A DNA stretch of 64,000 bases from Clostridia bacterium. Its GTDB lineage: Bacteria; Bacillota_A; Clostridia; Christensenellales; Aristaeellaceae. Under the pieces are notes generated by a model. That model did no database searches and was not told the origin of the DNA. It saw nothing but the letters and a program-made list of their open reading frames with translations. Where the stretch lies: NCBI GenBank assembly GCA_017397695.1, contig JAFQIF010000066.1, forward strand, positions 1-64,000, in the 5' to 3' direction. How positions within the stretch are numbered: the stretch's first letter is position 1; the number at the start of each line of letters is the position of its first letter. The position numbers were made by a program, and so were the translations under genes. Below are positions 24,972 to 33,780 of the stretch, in pieces.

Positions 24972-25796
24972 ATGAACAAAAAGCGCCTCGATTTCCCTGC
25001 CGTCAGGCGGGTGATCCCGGTGCTGCTGCTGGCGGCCGTGTTTGCGGCGCATGTATCTATGCGTGCTGCGCCTGCCGTAATGACGGCGGCGAAGAAGCGA
25101 GAACTGCCGGTTTACAATGTGGATACGGAGGAAAAGCTGCTCTCCATCAGCTTCGATGCTGCGTGGGGACGAGCAAATACAGAGGAAATCCTGAATATCC
25201 TGGATCGGTACGATGTGAAAACCACGTTCTTCCTGGTGGGCTTCTGGGCTGAAAAACACCCGGATCTGGTGCGCGAACTGGTGGCGCGTGGGCATGAAAT
25301 CGGCAACCACTCGGCAACTCATCCGCATATGTCGCAGCTTTCCCGTGCGCAGATTGGCGAAGAACTGAGGCGGTGTTCAGATCTGGTGGAATCCATCACA
25401 GGAAAACCAACGACGCTGTTTCGCCCGCCGTACGGCGAGTATAACGACGATGTTGTCCTCGTCAGCCGCGAAATGGGCTATGAATGCGTGCAGTGGAACG
25501 TTGATTCGCTTGACTGGAAGAACCTGGGAAGAGAAAACATGGTCCGCCAGTGCACAAAAAGCGTCAATCCCGGCGACATCGTATTGTTCCACAACGACTC
25601 CAAATATATCCTGGAGGCGCTGCCTGAAATTCTTGAATATTACACGCAGGCAGGATACAAGATAATTCCAGTATCGCAGCTGCTGCTTGAGGGGGAAACG
25701 TGGATCGATCACACGGGAAAGCAGCATCTGTGTACGCCCGCGCCGCAGGCAGCATTGCCGCGCGAGCAGCCAACAGAGAACGAAGCAAGACAATAA
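24972..25796 (+). CDS. Polysaccharide deacetylase, PdaB-like
   Basis: NodB-fold (CE4) deacetylase, exported. The ATG at 24972 with GGAGG at 24957-24961 gives 274 aa; a GTG-free N-terminal hydrophobic segment (VIPVLLLAAVFAAHVSM, about residues 13-29) acts as signal or anchor. Motif 1 reads LSISFDAAWG, the variant of the PdaB/sporulation clade in which the usual second Asp is replaced. The metal histidines are in GNHSATHPHM; motif 3 is LFRPPYGEYND; motif 5 is DIVLFHND. PdaB in Bacillus maintains spore cortex; here that role is inference. The tail (residues about 245-274) is Pro/Glu-rich. The following gene is 12 bases away. Confidence 0.9.
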   Translation: MNKKRLDFPAVRRVIPVLLLAAVFAAHVSMRAAPAVMTAAKKRELPVYNVDTEEKLLSISFDAAWGRANTEEILNILDRYDVKTTFFLVGFWAEKHPDLVRELVARGHEIGNHSATHPHMSQLSRAQIGEELRRCSDLVESITGKPTTLFRPPYGEYNDDVVLVSREMGYECVQWNVDSLDWKNLGRENMVRQCTKSVNPGDIVLFHNDSKYILEALPEILEYYTQAGYKIIPVSQLLLEGETWIDHTGKQHLCTPAPQAALPREQPTENEARQ

Positions 25797-25808
25797 GGAG
25801 GACGTACA

Positions 25809-26486
25809 ATGGAAAACGTCATTAACACACTGCATCTGAGCGGTAAGGTAATCGGCACGCCTGTCGTAGGCCACGAGGCCTTTGGTGAAAAGTTTTATTA
25901 TCTCACACTGGGTGTACCGCGTCTTTCCGGAGCCATGGATCACCTGCCGATCACGCTTTCCGAGCGCCTTCTTGACGGTGCGATGCTTGCCGACGGCGAC
26001 AGTCTGGCTATCGAGGGGCAGGTGCGCTCGTACAACAAGATCGTCGAAGGAGCGGGCCGTCTGCTCATCACAGCGTTTGCCCAAAGAATAGTGGAGAGCG
26101 ACGAGCGCGAGAATCCCAACCAGATTCAGCTCACCGGTACGTTGTGCAAGGCTCCGGCATACCGTACCACGCCCTTTGGCCGCGAGATTGCAGATATGAT
26201 GCTTGCTGTCAACCGCGCTTACGGCAAGAGCGACTATATTCCGTGTATCACCTGGGGCCGCAGCGCGCGCTTTGCAGCCAAGCTGAACATAGGCGATAAG
26301 ATTACGCTCACCGGTCGGCTGCAGTCTCGTGCGTATCAAAAGCAGATGGCAGACGGCACAGTCGTGGAAAAAACGGCGTATGAGGTATCTGTGGGCCATC
26401 TGGAATTGCTGGGCGAGGAAACACTTGGCGATATGCAGATTCAGCAGGCGGCCGACTTTCGATCTGGTGCAGCTTTACCGCAGTGA
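25809..26486 (+). CDS. Single-stranded-DNA-binding-like protein with two OB folds
   Basis: 225 aa. Two OB-fold-like halves: NTLHLSGKVIGTPVVGHEAFGEKFYYLTLGVPRLSG (start) and NQIQLTGTLCKAPAYRTTPFGREIADMMLAVNRAYGKSDYIPCITWGRSA (second half), the latter with the SSB/PriB signature ...R..G..V..M.LA..R...K.DYIPC..WG.. . A tail of about 40 residues lacks the acidic DDDIPF tip of true SSB. It is therefore SSB-family but unlikely to be the main replicative SSB. Strong ribosome site (AAGGAGG). A terminator follows. Confidence in the fold is good; role unknown. Confidence 0.8.
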   Translation: MENVINTLHLSGKVIGTPVVGHEAFGEKFYYLTLGVPRLSGAMDHLPITLSERLLDGAMLADGDSLAIEGQVRSYNKIVEGAGRLLITAFAQRIVESDERENPNQIQLTGTLCKAPAYRTTPFGREIADMMLAVNRAYGKSDYIPCITWGRSARFAAKLNIGDKITLTGRLQSRAYQKQMADGTVVEKTAYEVSVGHLELLGEETLGDMQIQQAADFRSGAALPQ

Positions 26487-26523
26487 TATGCAATTGCCGG
26501 AAGGAAAGTCGGAAAAATAATAC

Positions 26524-26560
26524 AAAAAGGCGGAAGGATTGAAAGCCCCGCCTTTTTTTC
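26524..26560 (+). terminator. Intrinsic terminator after the OB-fold gene
   Basis: AAAGGCGG (26526-26533) pairs with CCGCCTTT (26548-26555) followed by TTTTC. Confidence 0.85.
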
Positions 26561-26575
26561 CTGCGCAATCCGTGG

Positions 26576-26581
26576 TATAAT
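26576..26581 (+). promoter_or_regulatory. Likely -10 element for yerC-pcrA-ligA
   Basis: A perfect TATAAT 30 bases before the yerC start; no convincing -35 is seen because the terminator T run occupies that position. Confidence 0.45.
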
Positions 26582-26611
26582 ATATTGATCAAACAACATA
26601 TGGAGGTACAT

Positions 26612-26917
26612 ATGCTGGACGAACGTATTAAGAATGAACAGGTTGAGGAACTGGCGGAGGCAATGCTTACGCTGGGTACACGCGAAGAGGCGTTTCTGTT
26701 CTTTGAAGATATCTTCACCATTAAGGAGCTGCAGGCTGTGGCGCAGCGCCTGGCTGTGGCGCGCCTTCTCAAGAAGAAGGTAACATACCAGGAGATTGCC
26801 GAGCAGACCGGCGCCAGCACGGCGACTATCAGCCGCGTGAACCGCAGCCTGATCTACGGTGCGGGAGGGTATCAGATGGTGCTTTCCCGTATGCCGGAGG
26901 ACGCCAAAGAGGATTGA
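26612..26917 (+). CDS. yerC: TrpR-like regulator YerC/YecD
   Basis: 101-aa helix-turn-helix protein of the TrpR/YerC family. The ATG at 26612 follows GGAGG. LFFEDIFTIKELQAVAQRLAVARLL is the typical helical core (given here in part), and VTYQEIAEQTGASTATISRVNRSL is the HTH. In Firmicutes yerC sits just upstream of pcrA and ligA, as here (11 bases to pcrA). The ligand and targets are not established for the family. Confidence 0.93.
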   Translation: MLDERIKNEQVEELAEAMLTLGTREEAFLFFEDIFTIKELQAVAQRLAVARLLKKKVTYQEIAEQTGASTATISRVNRSLIYGAGGYQMVLSRMPEDAKED

Positions 26918-26928
26918 GGAGATCATCC

Positions 26929-29358
26929 ATGAATCTGAATGATTTGAACAGAGAACAGCGGCTCGCAGCGGAAACGCTTGAAGGGCCGCTTTTGGTGCTT
27001 GCGGACGCAGGCTCAGGCAAGACGCGTGCGCTGACCTATCGCGTGGCCAATCTCATTGATCACGGCGTGCCGCCCTGGTCGGTCATGGCCATCACCTTTA
27101 CCAATAAGGCGGCGGCGGAGATGCGAGAGCGTATTGAAAAGCTTGTCGGCCCGTCTGCTGCGGATGTATGGGTATCCACGTTCCATTCCGGTTGCGCAAA
27201 GATTCTGCGCCGAGATATCGAAAAGCTGGGCTATTCTCGTTCGTTCACCATCTATGACGATGACGACCAGATGAGCGCGCTCAAGGAAATCCTGAAGAGG
27301 CTGAACATCGACGAAAAATTCCTTCCGCCGCGCGAAATTAAGTCGAAGATTTCCGATGCGAAGAATAAGCTTCTGGGTCCACAGGAGTGGTTTGCACAAT
27401 CAGACCGTGATTATCGCTGTCAGATGGTTCAGGATGTATACAGCGCTTATGAGGAAAAGCTCAAGTCTTCCAATGCATTGGATTTTGATGATCTGATTGT
27501 CAAAACCCTCGAGCTTTTTGCCAATCATCCGCCTGTGCTGGAGGCCTATCAGCGTAAGCTGCGCTATATTCATGTCGATGAGTATCAGGATACCAACTAT
27601 GCGCAGTATATGCTCGTGCGGCTGCTGGCCCAGCATAGCCGCAATCTGTGCGTCGTAGGTGATGACGACCAGTCTATCTATGGTTGGCGTGGTGCGGATA
27701 TCCGCAATATTCTGGATTTTGAGAAGGACTTCCCGGACGCGAAAGTCATCAAGCTCGAGCAGAATTACAGATCCAGCGCCAATATTCTGGATGCAGCCAA
27801 TCAGGTCATTGCCCTCAATGAAAACCGCAAGGATAAGGCGCTGTGGACAGAGGAAGGTCCTGGTGAAATGATCAGGCTCTACCGCGCCGGCGATGAACGC
27901 GAGGAAGCGGCATGGATCTGCCAGCAGGTAAAAGGCCTAGCTTTGCAGGGAGAGGATTATGCTCGCAGCGCCGTGCTCTACCGCACCAACGCGCAGTCCC
28001 GTGTTATCGAAGAAGCATTTGTGCAGAGTGGCATCAAGTACCGTATGTACGGCGGCCTTCGCTTCTATGATCGCAAGGAAGTCAAGGATATTCTGGCGTA
28101 TCTGCGTGTAATGATCAATCCGGCAGATGATATTTCTGTACGCCGTATCATCAACGTACCCAAACGTTCCATCGGTGATACGACGGTGAACGAGCTCGCT
28201 CGCTATGCAGCGCAGCAGGAGATGCCGCTTCTGACCGCCTGCATGGATATTCCGGAGACGATTTCCTCCCGCGGACGCAAGAGCGTGGAGAAATTTGCCG
28301 AGCTGATGATGGGGCTTACAATGATGACAGAAACCATGAAGCTTACCGAGCTTGTGCAGTATGTCATCGATACCACAGGGTTGGAGAGCCAGTATACCAA
28401 GGAAGACAACGATGAGAATCGCTCCCGCGTGGAGAATATCCGCGAGTTTTTGGGCGCGGTGCAGGAGTTTGAGGAGAAGTCGGATAATCCCACGCTTTCC
28501 GATTATCTGGAGAATGTGGCGCTTGTGTCCGATCTGGATGCGATGAGTGAGGATGGCGGCGCAGTGACGATGATGACGCTGCACAGTGCCAAGGGTCTGG
28601 AGTTTCCCAATGTCTTCATGGTCGGCATGGAAGAAAACCTGTTTCCGTCCATGCGCAGCCGGGATGATGCGCAGCGTATGGAGGAAGAGCGCAGACTCTG
28701 CTACGTGGGTATCACGCGTGCCAGAGAGCGTTTGTATCTCAGTCACGCGTCGCGCCGTCTGCTTTATAATCAGATGCAGTTCAATGATCGCTCCCGCTTT
28801 ATCGACGATATTCCGCCACGCGTGCTGGAAGACGTCTCCGAACGCCGAGAGCCGTTTGGTATGCCGGTAGGCGAGCGCCGCACAGGCTTCAGGAGCGCAG
28901 CTGTGCAGCAGGACGGCACATGGCGTCAGCCGGCATGGAGCAAGTCCAGTTCCTTTGGGGCGCCGCAGCCGACGCAGAATAACTGGAAACCAAAGACGGC
29001 TTATCAGACGGCGATTCCTGCCGGGCAGAAGCAGAGCTTTGCCTCATGGAGTCGAGGCAGCGGTGCAGGCATGGGAAATACAGAGCGTGTTGGCGGCTTG
29101 AATGTTGCAGGTGTGCAGCGAGGTATGCAGCCTAAGGCTGAACCAAAGGTAGTCAGGTCTTCTGCGCACGAGAGCACAGGTCCGTCGATTTTTGCTGCGG
29201 GCGATCATGTGCTGCATAAAAAGTTTGGCCGTGGTGCGGTTGTCCGCGTCACAGGCAGCGGTTCGGACAGCAGGATCATGATCAGATTTGACGATACGCG
29301 CGTAGGCGTAAAAGAATTTGCGCTTTCCATTGCGCCGATCATCAAGACGGAGGGATAA
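26929..29358 (+). CDS. pcrA: ATP-dependent DNA helicase PcrA (UvrD family)
   Basis: 3'-5' superfamily 1 helicase for repair and rolling-circle replication. The ATG at 26929 gives 809 aa. Visible motifs: Q motif LNREQRLAAE, Walker A LADAGSGKTRAL, Ia TFTNKAAAEMRERI, II VDEYQDTN, III VGDDDQSIYGWRGAD, IV QNYRSSANIL, V TLHSAKGLEFPNVFM and VI YVGITRARERLYLSHA. The C-terminal tail after about residue 640 is low-complexity, then ends in the RNA-polymerase-binding Tudor-like piece (VLHKKFGRGAVVRVTG). Three bases separate it from ligA. Confidence 0.97.
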   Translation: MNLNDLNREQRLAAETLEGPLLVLADAGSGKTRALTYRVANLIDHGVPPWSVMAITFTNKAAAEMRERIEKLVGPSAADVWVSTFHSGCAKILRRDIEKLGYSRSFTIYDDDDQMSALKEILKRLNIDEKFLPPREIKSKISDAKNKLLGPQEWFAQSDRDYRCQMVQDVYSAYEEKLKSSNALDFDDLIVKTLELFANHPPVLEAYQRKLRYIHVDEYQDTNYAQYMLVRLLAQHSRNLCVVGDDDQSIYGWRGADIRNILDFEKDFPDAKVIKLEQNYRSSANILDAANQVIALNENRKDKALWTEEGPGEMIRLYRAGDEREEAAWICQQVKGLALQGEDYARSAVLYRTNAQSRVIEEAFVQSGIKYRMYGGLRFYDRKEVKDILAYLRVMINPADDISVRRIINVPKRSIGDTTVNELARYAAQQEMPLLTACMDIPETISSRGRKSVEKFAELMMGLTMMTETMKLTELVQYVIDTTGLESQYTKEDNDENRSRVENIREFLGAVQEFEEKSDNPTLSDYLENVALVSDLDAMSEDGGAVTMMTLHSAKGLEFPNVFMVGMEENLFPSMRSRDDAQRMEEERRLCYVGITRARERLYLSHASRRLLYNQMQFNDRSRFIDDIPPRVLEDVSERREPFGMPVGERRTGFRSAAVQQDGTWRQPAWSKSSSFGAPQPTQNNWKPKTAYQTAIPAGQKQSFASWSRGSGAGMGNTERVGGLNVAGVQRGMQPKAEPKVVRSSAHESTGPSIFAAGDHVLHKKFGRGAVVRVTGSGSDSRIMIRFDDTRVGVKEFALSIAPIIKTEG

Positions 29359-29361
29359 CAG

Positions 29362-31392
29362 ATGGACGAACTGCAGCGTATGCGCGAACTGATTGACAGG
29401 CTGAATGCAGCGTCTCGCGTGTATTACGATGGAAACGACGCCATCATGTCCGATGACGAGTGGGATGCGATGTATGCTGAACTTCGCAGGCTGGAGGAAG
29501 CGACGGGCGAACGCCTGCCGGATTCTCCGACGCGTCGTGTAGGCGGCGAGGTGCTCTCCGGTTTTGCAGAGCATCGCCATATTGCGCGCCTGTGGAGCAT
29601 GGATAAGGCACAGAGTGAGGAGGAGATTCTTGCCTGGGCGCAGCGCTGTGGGAAGCTGACTAACGAAGCCGGCGGACTGCCGGAGAATTCCTACTGTGTG
29701 GAGTATAAGCTCGACGGACTCACGCTCAATCTCACCTATGACGGCGGACATCTCGTCCAGGCAGCTACGCGCGGCAACGGGGAGGTTGGCGAAGCGATCC
29801 TCGCACAGGCGCAGACGATCCGCTGTATCCCGCTGAGCATTCCCTTCAGGGGACGTATGGAGGTGCAGGGCGAGTGTATCATGCGTTTGTCCGCGCTGGA
29901 AAAATACAATGAAACAGCACAAGAACCGCTTAAGAATGCACGAAATGCCGCAGCAGGCGCGCTGCGCAATCTCGATCCGAAGGTGACGGCAAGCCGGAAT
30001 CTGGATGCACTGTTTTATCAGGTGGGCTATATCGAGGGGATAAGCTTTTCTTCTCAACAGGAAATGCTGGCTTTTCTGAAGGAAAACAATCTGCCTGCAA
30101 GCCCGTTTGCGGGCTATGCTGCGACGATTGAGGAAGCGCTTGCGCTCGTCAGGCAGATTGAGCAGGAGCGCGATTCGCTGGATTTCCTTATCGACGGTGC
30201 AACGATCAAGATTACCGATATGCGTACCCGTGAAGTGCTGGGTACGACGGATAAATTCCCGCGCTGGGCGGTTGCGTTTAAATTCGCCGCGCAGGAAACA
30301 GTCACCCGGCTTGAGGATATCTCCTGGGAATTGGGCAGAACCGGAAAGCTTACGCCGTTGGCGCATCTGGAGCCTGTGGATATCTGCGGTGTAACGGTGA
30401 AGCGCGCAACGCTCAACAACTACGGAGATATCTGCCGCAAGCGCGTACGTGTGGGCAGCGATGTTTGGGTACGCCGTTCCAACGATGTGATCCCGGAGAT
30501 CATGGGCGTTGTATGGGATCAAGAGGGTGAAGCGCCGGAAACCGATATTCTTCCGCCGGATGCCTGTCCCGCCTGCGGCGGTCCGCTAACGCAGCGAGGA
30601 GCGCATATTTTCTGCCTCAATCGACAGAACTGCCGTCCGCAGGCGATTGCGCGTATGGCGCATTTTGCTTCCCGTCAGGGCATGGATATCGAATCTTTCA
30701 GCGAAAAAACAGCCGAGCTTTTCTATGATCATCTCGGCGTGCGAAGCGCAGCGGATTTGTATCAGCTGGATAAGGCGAGCATGGTTGCGCTCAAAGGCTT
30801 TGGTGTCAAAAAAGCGGATAAGCTCCTTGCAGAACTGGAAAAGAGCAAAGATTGTGAGCTCGACGCATTTCTCTTTGCCATTGGCATACCCAATATCGGC
30901 AAGAAGACGGCGCGCGATCTGATGGAGCATTTCGGCTCGCTGGACAGCCTTATGCAGGCGTCACAGGAGGAACTCACCGCTTTGGATGATGTGGGCGGTA
31001 TTGTCGCAACCTCCATCACGGAGTTCTTTGCAGATGAGGAGAACCAGACGTTTGTTCGCAGGCTTCTGGATTTCGGCGTTGCGCCCAAGATGCATGCCCA
31101 GGAGGCTGCCGGCAATCTGTTCGCCGGGATGACGTTTGTTCTTACCGGCACACTGCCTACGCTTTCCCGTGCGCAGGCAGAGGAGATTATCAGAAAGAAT
31201 GGCGGTAAGGCAGCAGGAAGTGTATCGAAAAAGACCAGTGTTGTGCTCGCGGGCGAAAGCGCGGGCAGCAAACTGGAAAAGGCGCAGAAGCTGGGTGTAC
31301 GCATCATGGACGAAGCGGAGTTCCTCTCGCTTGTCGGTGGCGCTGTGCCGCGGGATGTAGTGCAGAAGCAGATGAGTCTGCTGGATATGTGA
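29362..31392 (+). CDS. ligA: NAD-dependent DNA ligase
   Basis: Seals nicks in DNA using NAD+. 676 aa with the family's order of domains: Ia and adenylation domain with the catalytic lysine in VEYKLDGLTLNL (about residue 117), OB fold (GRTGKLTPLAHLEPV), zinc finger CPACGG...CLNRQNC, helix-hairpin-helix repeats (KGFGVKKADKLLAEL, IGIPNIGKKTARDLMEHFG) and a C-terminal BRCT domain (LFAGMTFVLTGTLPT to the end). The motif KLDGL-T where KLDGLA is more usual is a minor variant. Start 3 bases after pcrA, ribosome site GGAGGG inside pcrA's last codons. Confidence 0.97.
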   Translation: MDELQRMRELIDRLNAASRVYYDGNDAIMSDDEWDAMYAELRRLEEATGERLPDSPTRRVGGEVLSGFAEHRHIARLWSMDKAQSEEEILAWAQRCGKLTNEAGGLPENSYCVEYKLDGLTLNLTYDGGHLVQAATRGNGEVGEAILAQAQTIRCIPLSIPFRGRMEVQGECIMRLSALEKYNETAQEPLKNARNAAAGALRNLDPKVTASRNLDALFYQVGYIEGISFSSQQEMLAFLKENNLPASPFAGYAATIEEALALVRQIEQERDSLDFLIDGATIKITDMRTREVLGTTDKFPRWAVAFKFAAQETVTRLEDISWELGRTGKLTPLAHLEPVDICGVTVKRATLNNYGDICRKRVRVGSDVWVRRSNDVIPEIMGVVWDQEGEAPETDILPPDACPACGGPLTQRGAHIFCLNRQNCRPQAIARMAHFASRQGMDIESFSEKTAELFYDHLGVRSAADLYQLDKASMVALKGFGVKKADKLLAELEKSKDCELDAFLFAIGIPNIGKKTARDLMEHFGSLDSLMQASQEELTALDDVGGIVATSITEFFADEENQTFVRRLLDFGVAPKMHAQEAAGNLFAGMTFVLTGTLPTLSRAQAEEIIRKNGGKAAGSVSKKTSVVLAGESAGSKLEKAQKLGVRIMDEAEFLSLVGGAVPRDVVQKQMSLLDM

Positions 31393-31437
31393 GCAGGTTG
31401 AAGCACAGAAACGCACATATTTCCGTACAGTTTTGTC

Positions 31438-31466
31438 TTTCCAATTTCTGTATCTGGTGGTATAAT
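31438..31466 (+). promoter_or_regulatory. Promoter for yicC
   Basis: TTTCCA (31438-31443), 17-bp spacer, perfect TATAAT (31461-31466). The -35 is weak (4 of 6). Confidence 0.55.
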
Positions 31467-31504
31467 ATAAAGATCGAATATGCTGCTAAAGGAGTGTACA
31501 TTCC

Positions 31505-32377
31505 GTGAAGAGCATGACAGGCTATGGCCGCTGCCATATTGAAGAAGATGGACGTGAGATGACCGTAGAGGTCAAGAGCGTTAACCATCGCTTTCTGGAT
31601 ATTTCATACAGGCTTTCGCGTGCCCTGTCCTTTCTGGACGATGTGGTGCGCAAGGGGGTTGGCGCAAAGCTGGCCCGTGGTCATGTTGATGTGTTCGTCA
31701 GCTATGCGAATCATCGTCAGGACGCGAAAGAAGTCCGCGTGGATACTGCGCTGGCGGTGGCGTATAAGCAGGCGCTTGGCGAATTGGCCGCTGCTGTGGG
31801 CAAGGATGCAGATGTGCCGCTCACAGATTATGCCCGCCTGCCGGACGTGCTGACTGTGCAGGAAAAAGAAGAGGATCAGCAGGCTGTGCGCGATCTGTTT
31901 GAGCGTGCGCTGTCCGGTGCGCTGGATAGCTTGATTGTCATGCGAGAGCAGGAAGGCGAGCGGATGTGCGCGGACATCCTTGAGAAGATTGCGAACATCG
32001 AAAGCATCCGCAATCAGGTCGCTGAGCGGGCGCCGCTGGTGGTCAGTGAATATCGCGATAAGCTCCATCAGCGTATCGCTGCGCTGACTGAGGGTGAGAT
32101 TGACGAGGCACGCCTGATTACAGAGGTGGCGATCTTTGCCGATCGTGCCGCGATTGACGAGGAACTTGTGCGTCTGCTCAGCCATATCGCAGCGATCCGC
32201 GATACAGTAAAGCTGGCTGAGCCGGTAGGCCGAAGGCTCGATTTCCTCGTGCAGGAACTCAACCGCGAAGTCAATACCATTGGCTCCAAAGCCAGTGACA
32301 CCATGATCGCGCAGGCTGTCGTTTCTGCCAAGGGCGAAATTGAAAAGCTGCGCGAGCAGGTACAGAATGTGGAGTAA
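31505..32377 (+). CDS. yicC: YicC-family endoribonuclease
   Basis: 290 aa. The GTG at 31505, 9 bases after AAGGAG, gives MKSMTGYGRCHIEEDGREM, the family N-terminus (usually I-R/K-S-M-T-G-F/Y-G). VEVKSVNHRFLDISYRL is the second hallmark. The C-terminus is complete: GRRLDFLVQELNREVNTIGSKASD (in part). YicC proteins are hexameric RNases in E. coli (family knowledge). In Firmicutes the gene heads the yicC-remA-gmk-rpoZ-coaBC series, as here, with an intergenic repeat copy inserted before remA. Confidence 0.95.
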   Translation: MKSMTGYGRCHIEEDGREMTVEVKSVNHRFLDISYRLSRALSFLDDVVRKGVGAKLARGHVDVFVSYANHRQDAKEVRVDTALAVAYKQALGELAAAVGKDADVPLTDYARLPDVLTVQEKEEDQQAVRDLFERALSGALDSLIVMREQEGERMCADILEKIANIESIRNQVAERAPLVVSEYRDKLHQRIAALTEGEIDEARLITEVAIFADRAAIDEELVRLLSHIAAIRDTVKLAEPVGRRLDFLVQELNREVNTIGSKASDTMIAQAVVSAKGEIEKLREQVQNVE

Positions 32378-32379
32378 CG

Positions 32380-32578
32380 GGGAGAGGAAGTTGGGACTGC
32401 CGTCCCAAGCCTACTTGGGGATATTGTCCCCAGCGCCCGTCTTCGCTGCGCATACGCGCAGCGGAAAATAAACGATAATTTGCTTAAACCGCCGCGAAGC
32501 GGAAGAAGGGAGTCTGAGGGATGAAATCCCTCAGGCGGAGTTTGAGGCGGCAGCTTCAATGTTTCCCTTCCCGGAGGA
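32380..32578. repeat. Intergenic palindromic repeat, copy D (yicC-remA gap)
   Basis: Full copy. Left half: GGGACTGCCGTCCC, CTTGGGGATATTGTCCCCAG and CGCTGCGCATACGCGCAGCG hairpins. Right half: CCGCGAAGCGG, CTGAGGG...CCCTCAG and TTGAGGC...GCTTCAA hairpins near 32496-32560. It ends directly before the remA ribosome site. Confidence 0.8.
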
Positions 32579-32581
32579 AAC

Positions 32582-32857
32582 ATGGATATCAAGCTTATTA
32601 ACGTCGGCTACGGAAATTTCATTTCTTCCAGTCGAATCATTGCGATTATCGGCCCGGAAAGCGCGCCGGTCAAGCGCATCATTCAGGAGGCAAAGGAAGA
32701 GCGCCGTCTGATCGATGCGACGTATGGCCGTCGTACCCGAGCAGTCATCATTTCTGACAGCGACCACGTGATTCTCTCGGCTGTGCAGCCGGAGACAATC
32801 GCGCATCGCTTTGACGTCAAGGACAACACCACGATCGTGGAGGAGGAAGAACCCTGA
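32582..32857 (+). CDS. remA: Extracellular matrix regulator RemA (DUF370)
   Basis: 91-aa DNA-binding protein. [56 protein letters not shown] and [13 protein letters not shown] match RemA throughout. In Bacillus it activates matrix genes and osmoprotection; it forms ring-like oligomers. It overlaps gmk by one base (TGATG), and its neighbours yicC, gmk and rpoZ are conserved. The ribosome site GGAGG follows at once after repeat copy D. Confidence 0.96.
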   Translation: MDIKLINVGYGNFISSSRIIAIIGPESAPVKRIIQEAKEERRLIDATYGRRTRAVIISDSDHVILSAVQPETIAHRFDVKDNTTIVEEEEP

Positions 32858-33438
32858 TGGATCAGCAAAAGAAGGGCACGCTCTTTGTCTTTTCCGGACC
32901 GTCCGGCGTGGGCAAGGGTACGCTTAACGCTAAGCTCTTTGCCGAGTATGGCGAGCAGATGGCTTTTTCCGTCTCCGCGACTACGCGCGCGCCGCGCGAG
33001 GGCGAGATTGACGGAACGCACTACTTTTTCATCACGAAGCAGGAGTTTGAAGCGCGTATCGCGAATAATGATTTCTTGGAGTATGCGCAGTTTGCCGGCA
33101 ATTGCTATGGCACGCCTAAATCCTACGTGATGAGTCTGCTGGAAGCGGGCAAGAACGTCCTGCTGGAGATTGAGGTGCAGGGTGCGATGCAGGTGATGGA
33201 GCGCATGCCGGAATGCGTGAGCATCTTTGTGCTGCCGCCCAGCTTTGAGGAACTTGAGCGTCGCCTGCGTGGGCGCGGTACAGAAACCGAAGAAAAGATT
33301 CAGGCCCGGTTGGAAACCGCCCGCGGCGAACTCGAACATGCCCACAGGTATCGGTACCAGGTGGTCAATGGCGGCGACCTAGAAGCGGCCTATCAGGAGC
33401 TGCGCAGCATCTATCTGAAGGAAACGGGCCAGAATTAA
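32857..33438 (+). CDS. gmk: Guanylate kinase
   Basis: ATP-dependent phosphorylation of GMP to GDP. 193 aa. P-loop FSGPSGVGKGTL near the N-terminus, GMP-binding FSVSATTRAPREGEIDGTHYFF (in part), VLLEIEVQGAMQV and FVLPPSFEELERRLRGRGTE in the lid. Start overlaps the remA stop by one base. Confidence 0.97.
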   Translation: MDQQKKGTLFVFSGPSGVGKGTLNAKLFAEYGEQMAFSVSATTRAPREGEIDGTHYFFITKQEFEARIANNDFLEYAQFAGNCYGTPKSYVMSLLEAGKNVLLEIEVQGAMQVMERMPECVSIFVLPPSFEELERRLRGRGTETEEKIQARLETARGELEHAHRYRYQVVNGGDLEAAYQELRSIYLKETGQN

Positions 33439-33558
33439 CGTTTATCATTTGTATTGCAGGAGCCTGCATGAAAAGACATGCAGCGAATGCCGGAGTATTT
33501 TTCTATGTAACTGTGTCGGAAATGGAAGCGGGTACAGCCCGCAGAGGAGGACTTCGTT

Positions 33559-33780
33559 ATGTCTATGACCAATCCCAACATTCTGCAGCTGCTGGAAAAG
33601 GCGGACTGCCGTTATACCCTCGTGGTTGAGGTTTCCAAGCGTGCCCGTCAGCTGGTGGATGGTATTCCGCCGCTGATTGACGCTAAGGACAAGGAGAATA
33701 TGCCCGTCTCCATTGCGGTTGATGAGGTCAATCGTGGCCTGATCACCTACGAGCGCAGCGCTGAGATCGATGTCAAGTAA
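33559..33780 (+). CDS. rpoZ: RNA polymerase omega subunit
   Basis: 73 aa. ADCRYTLVVEVSKRARQLVDG is the conserved omega N-terminal helix region, and VSIAVDEVNRGLITYE follows. The ATG at 33559 has AGAGGAGG eight bases upstream; an ATG two codons later is also possible. The 120-bp gap before it contains a short TGCATG/CATGCA hairpin but no clear terminator. The last 11 bases overlap the coaBC start. Confidence 0.95.
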   Translation: MSMTNPNILQLLEKADCRYTLVVEVSKRARQLVDGIPPLIDAKDKENMPVSIAVDEVNRGLITYERSAEIDVK

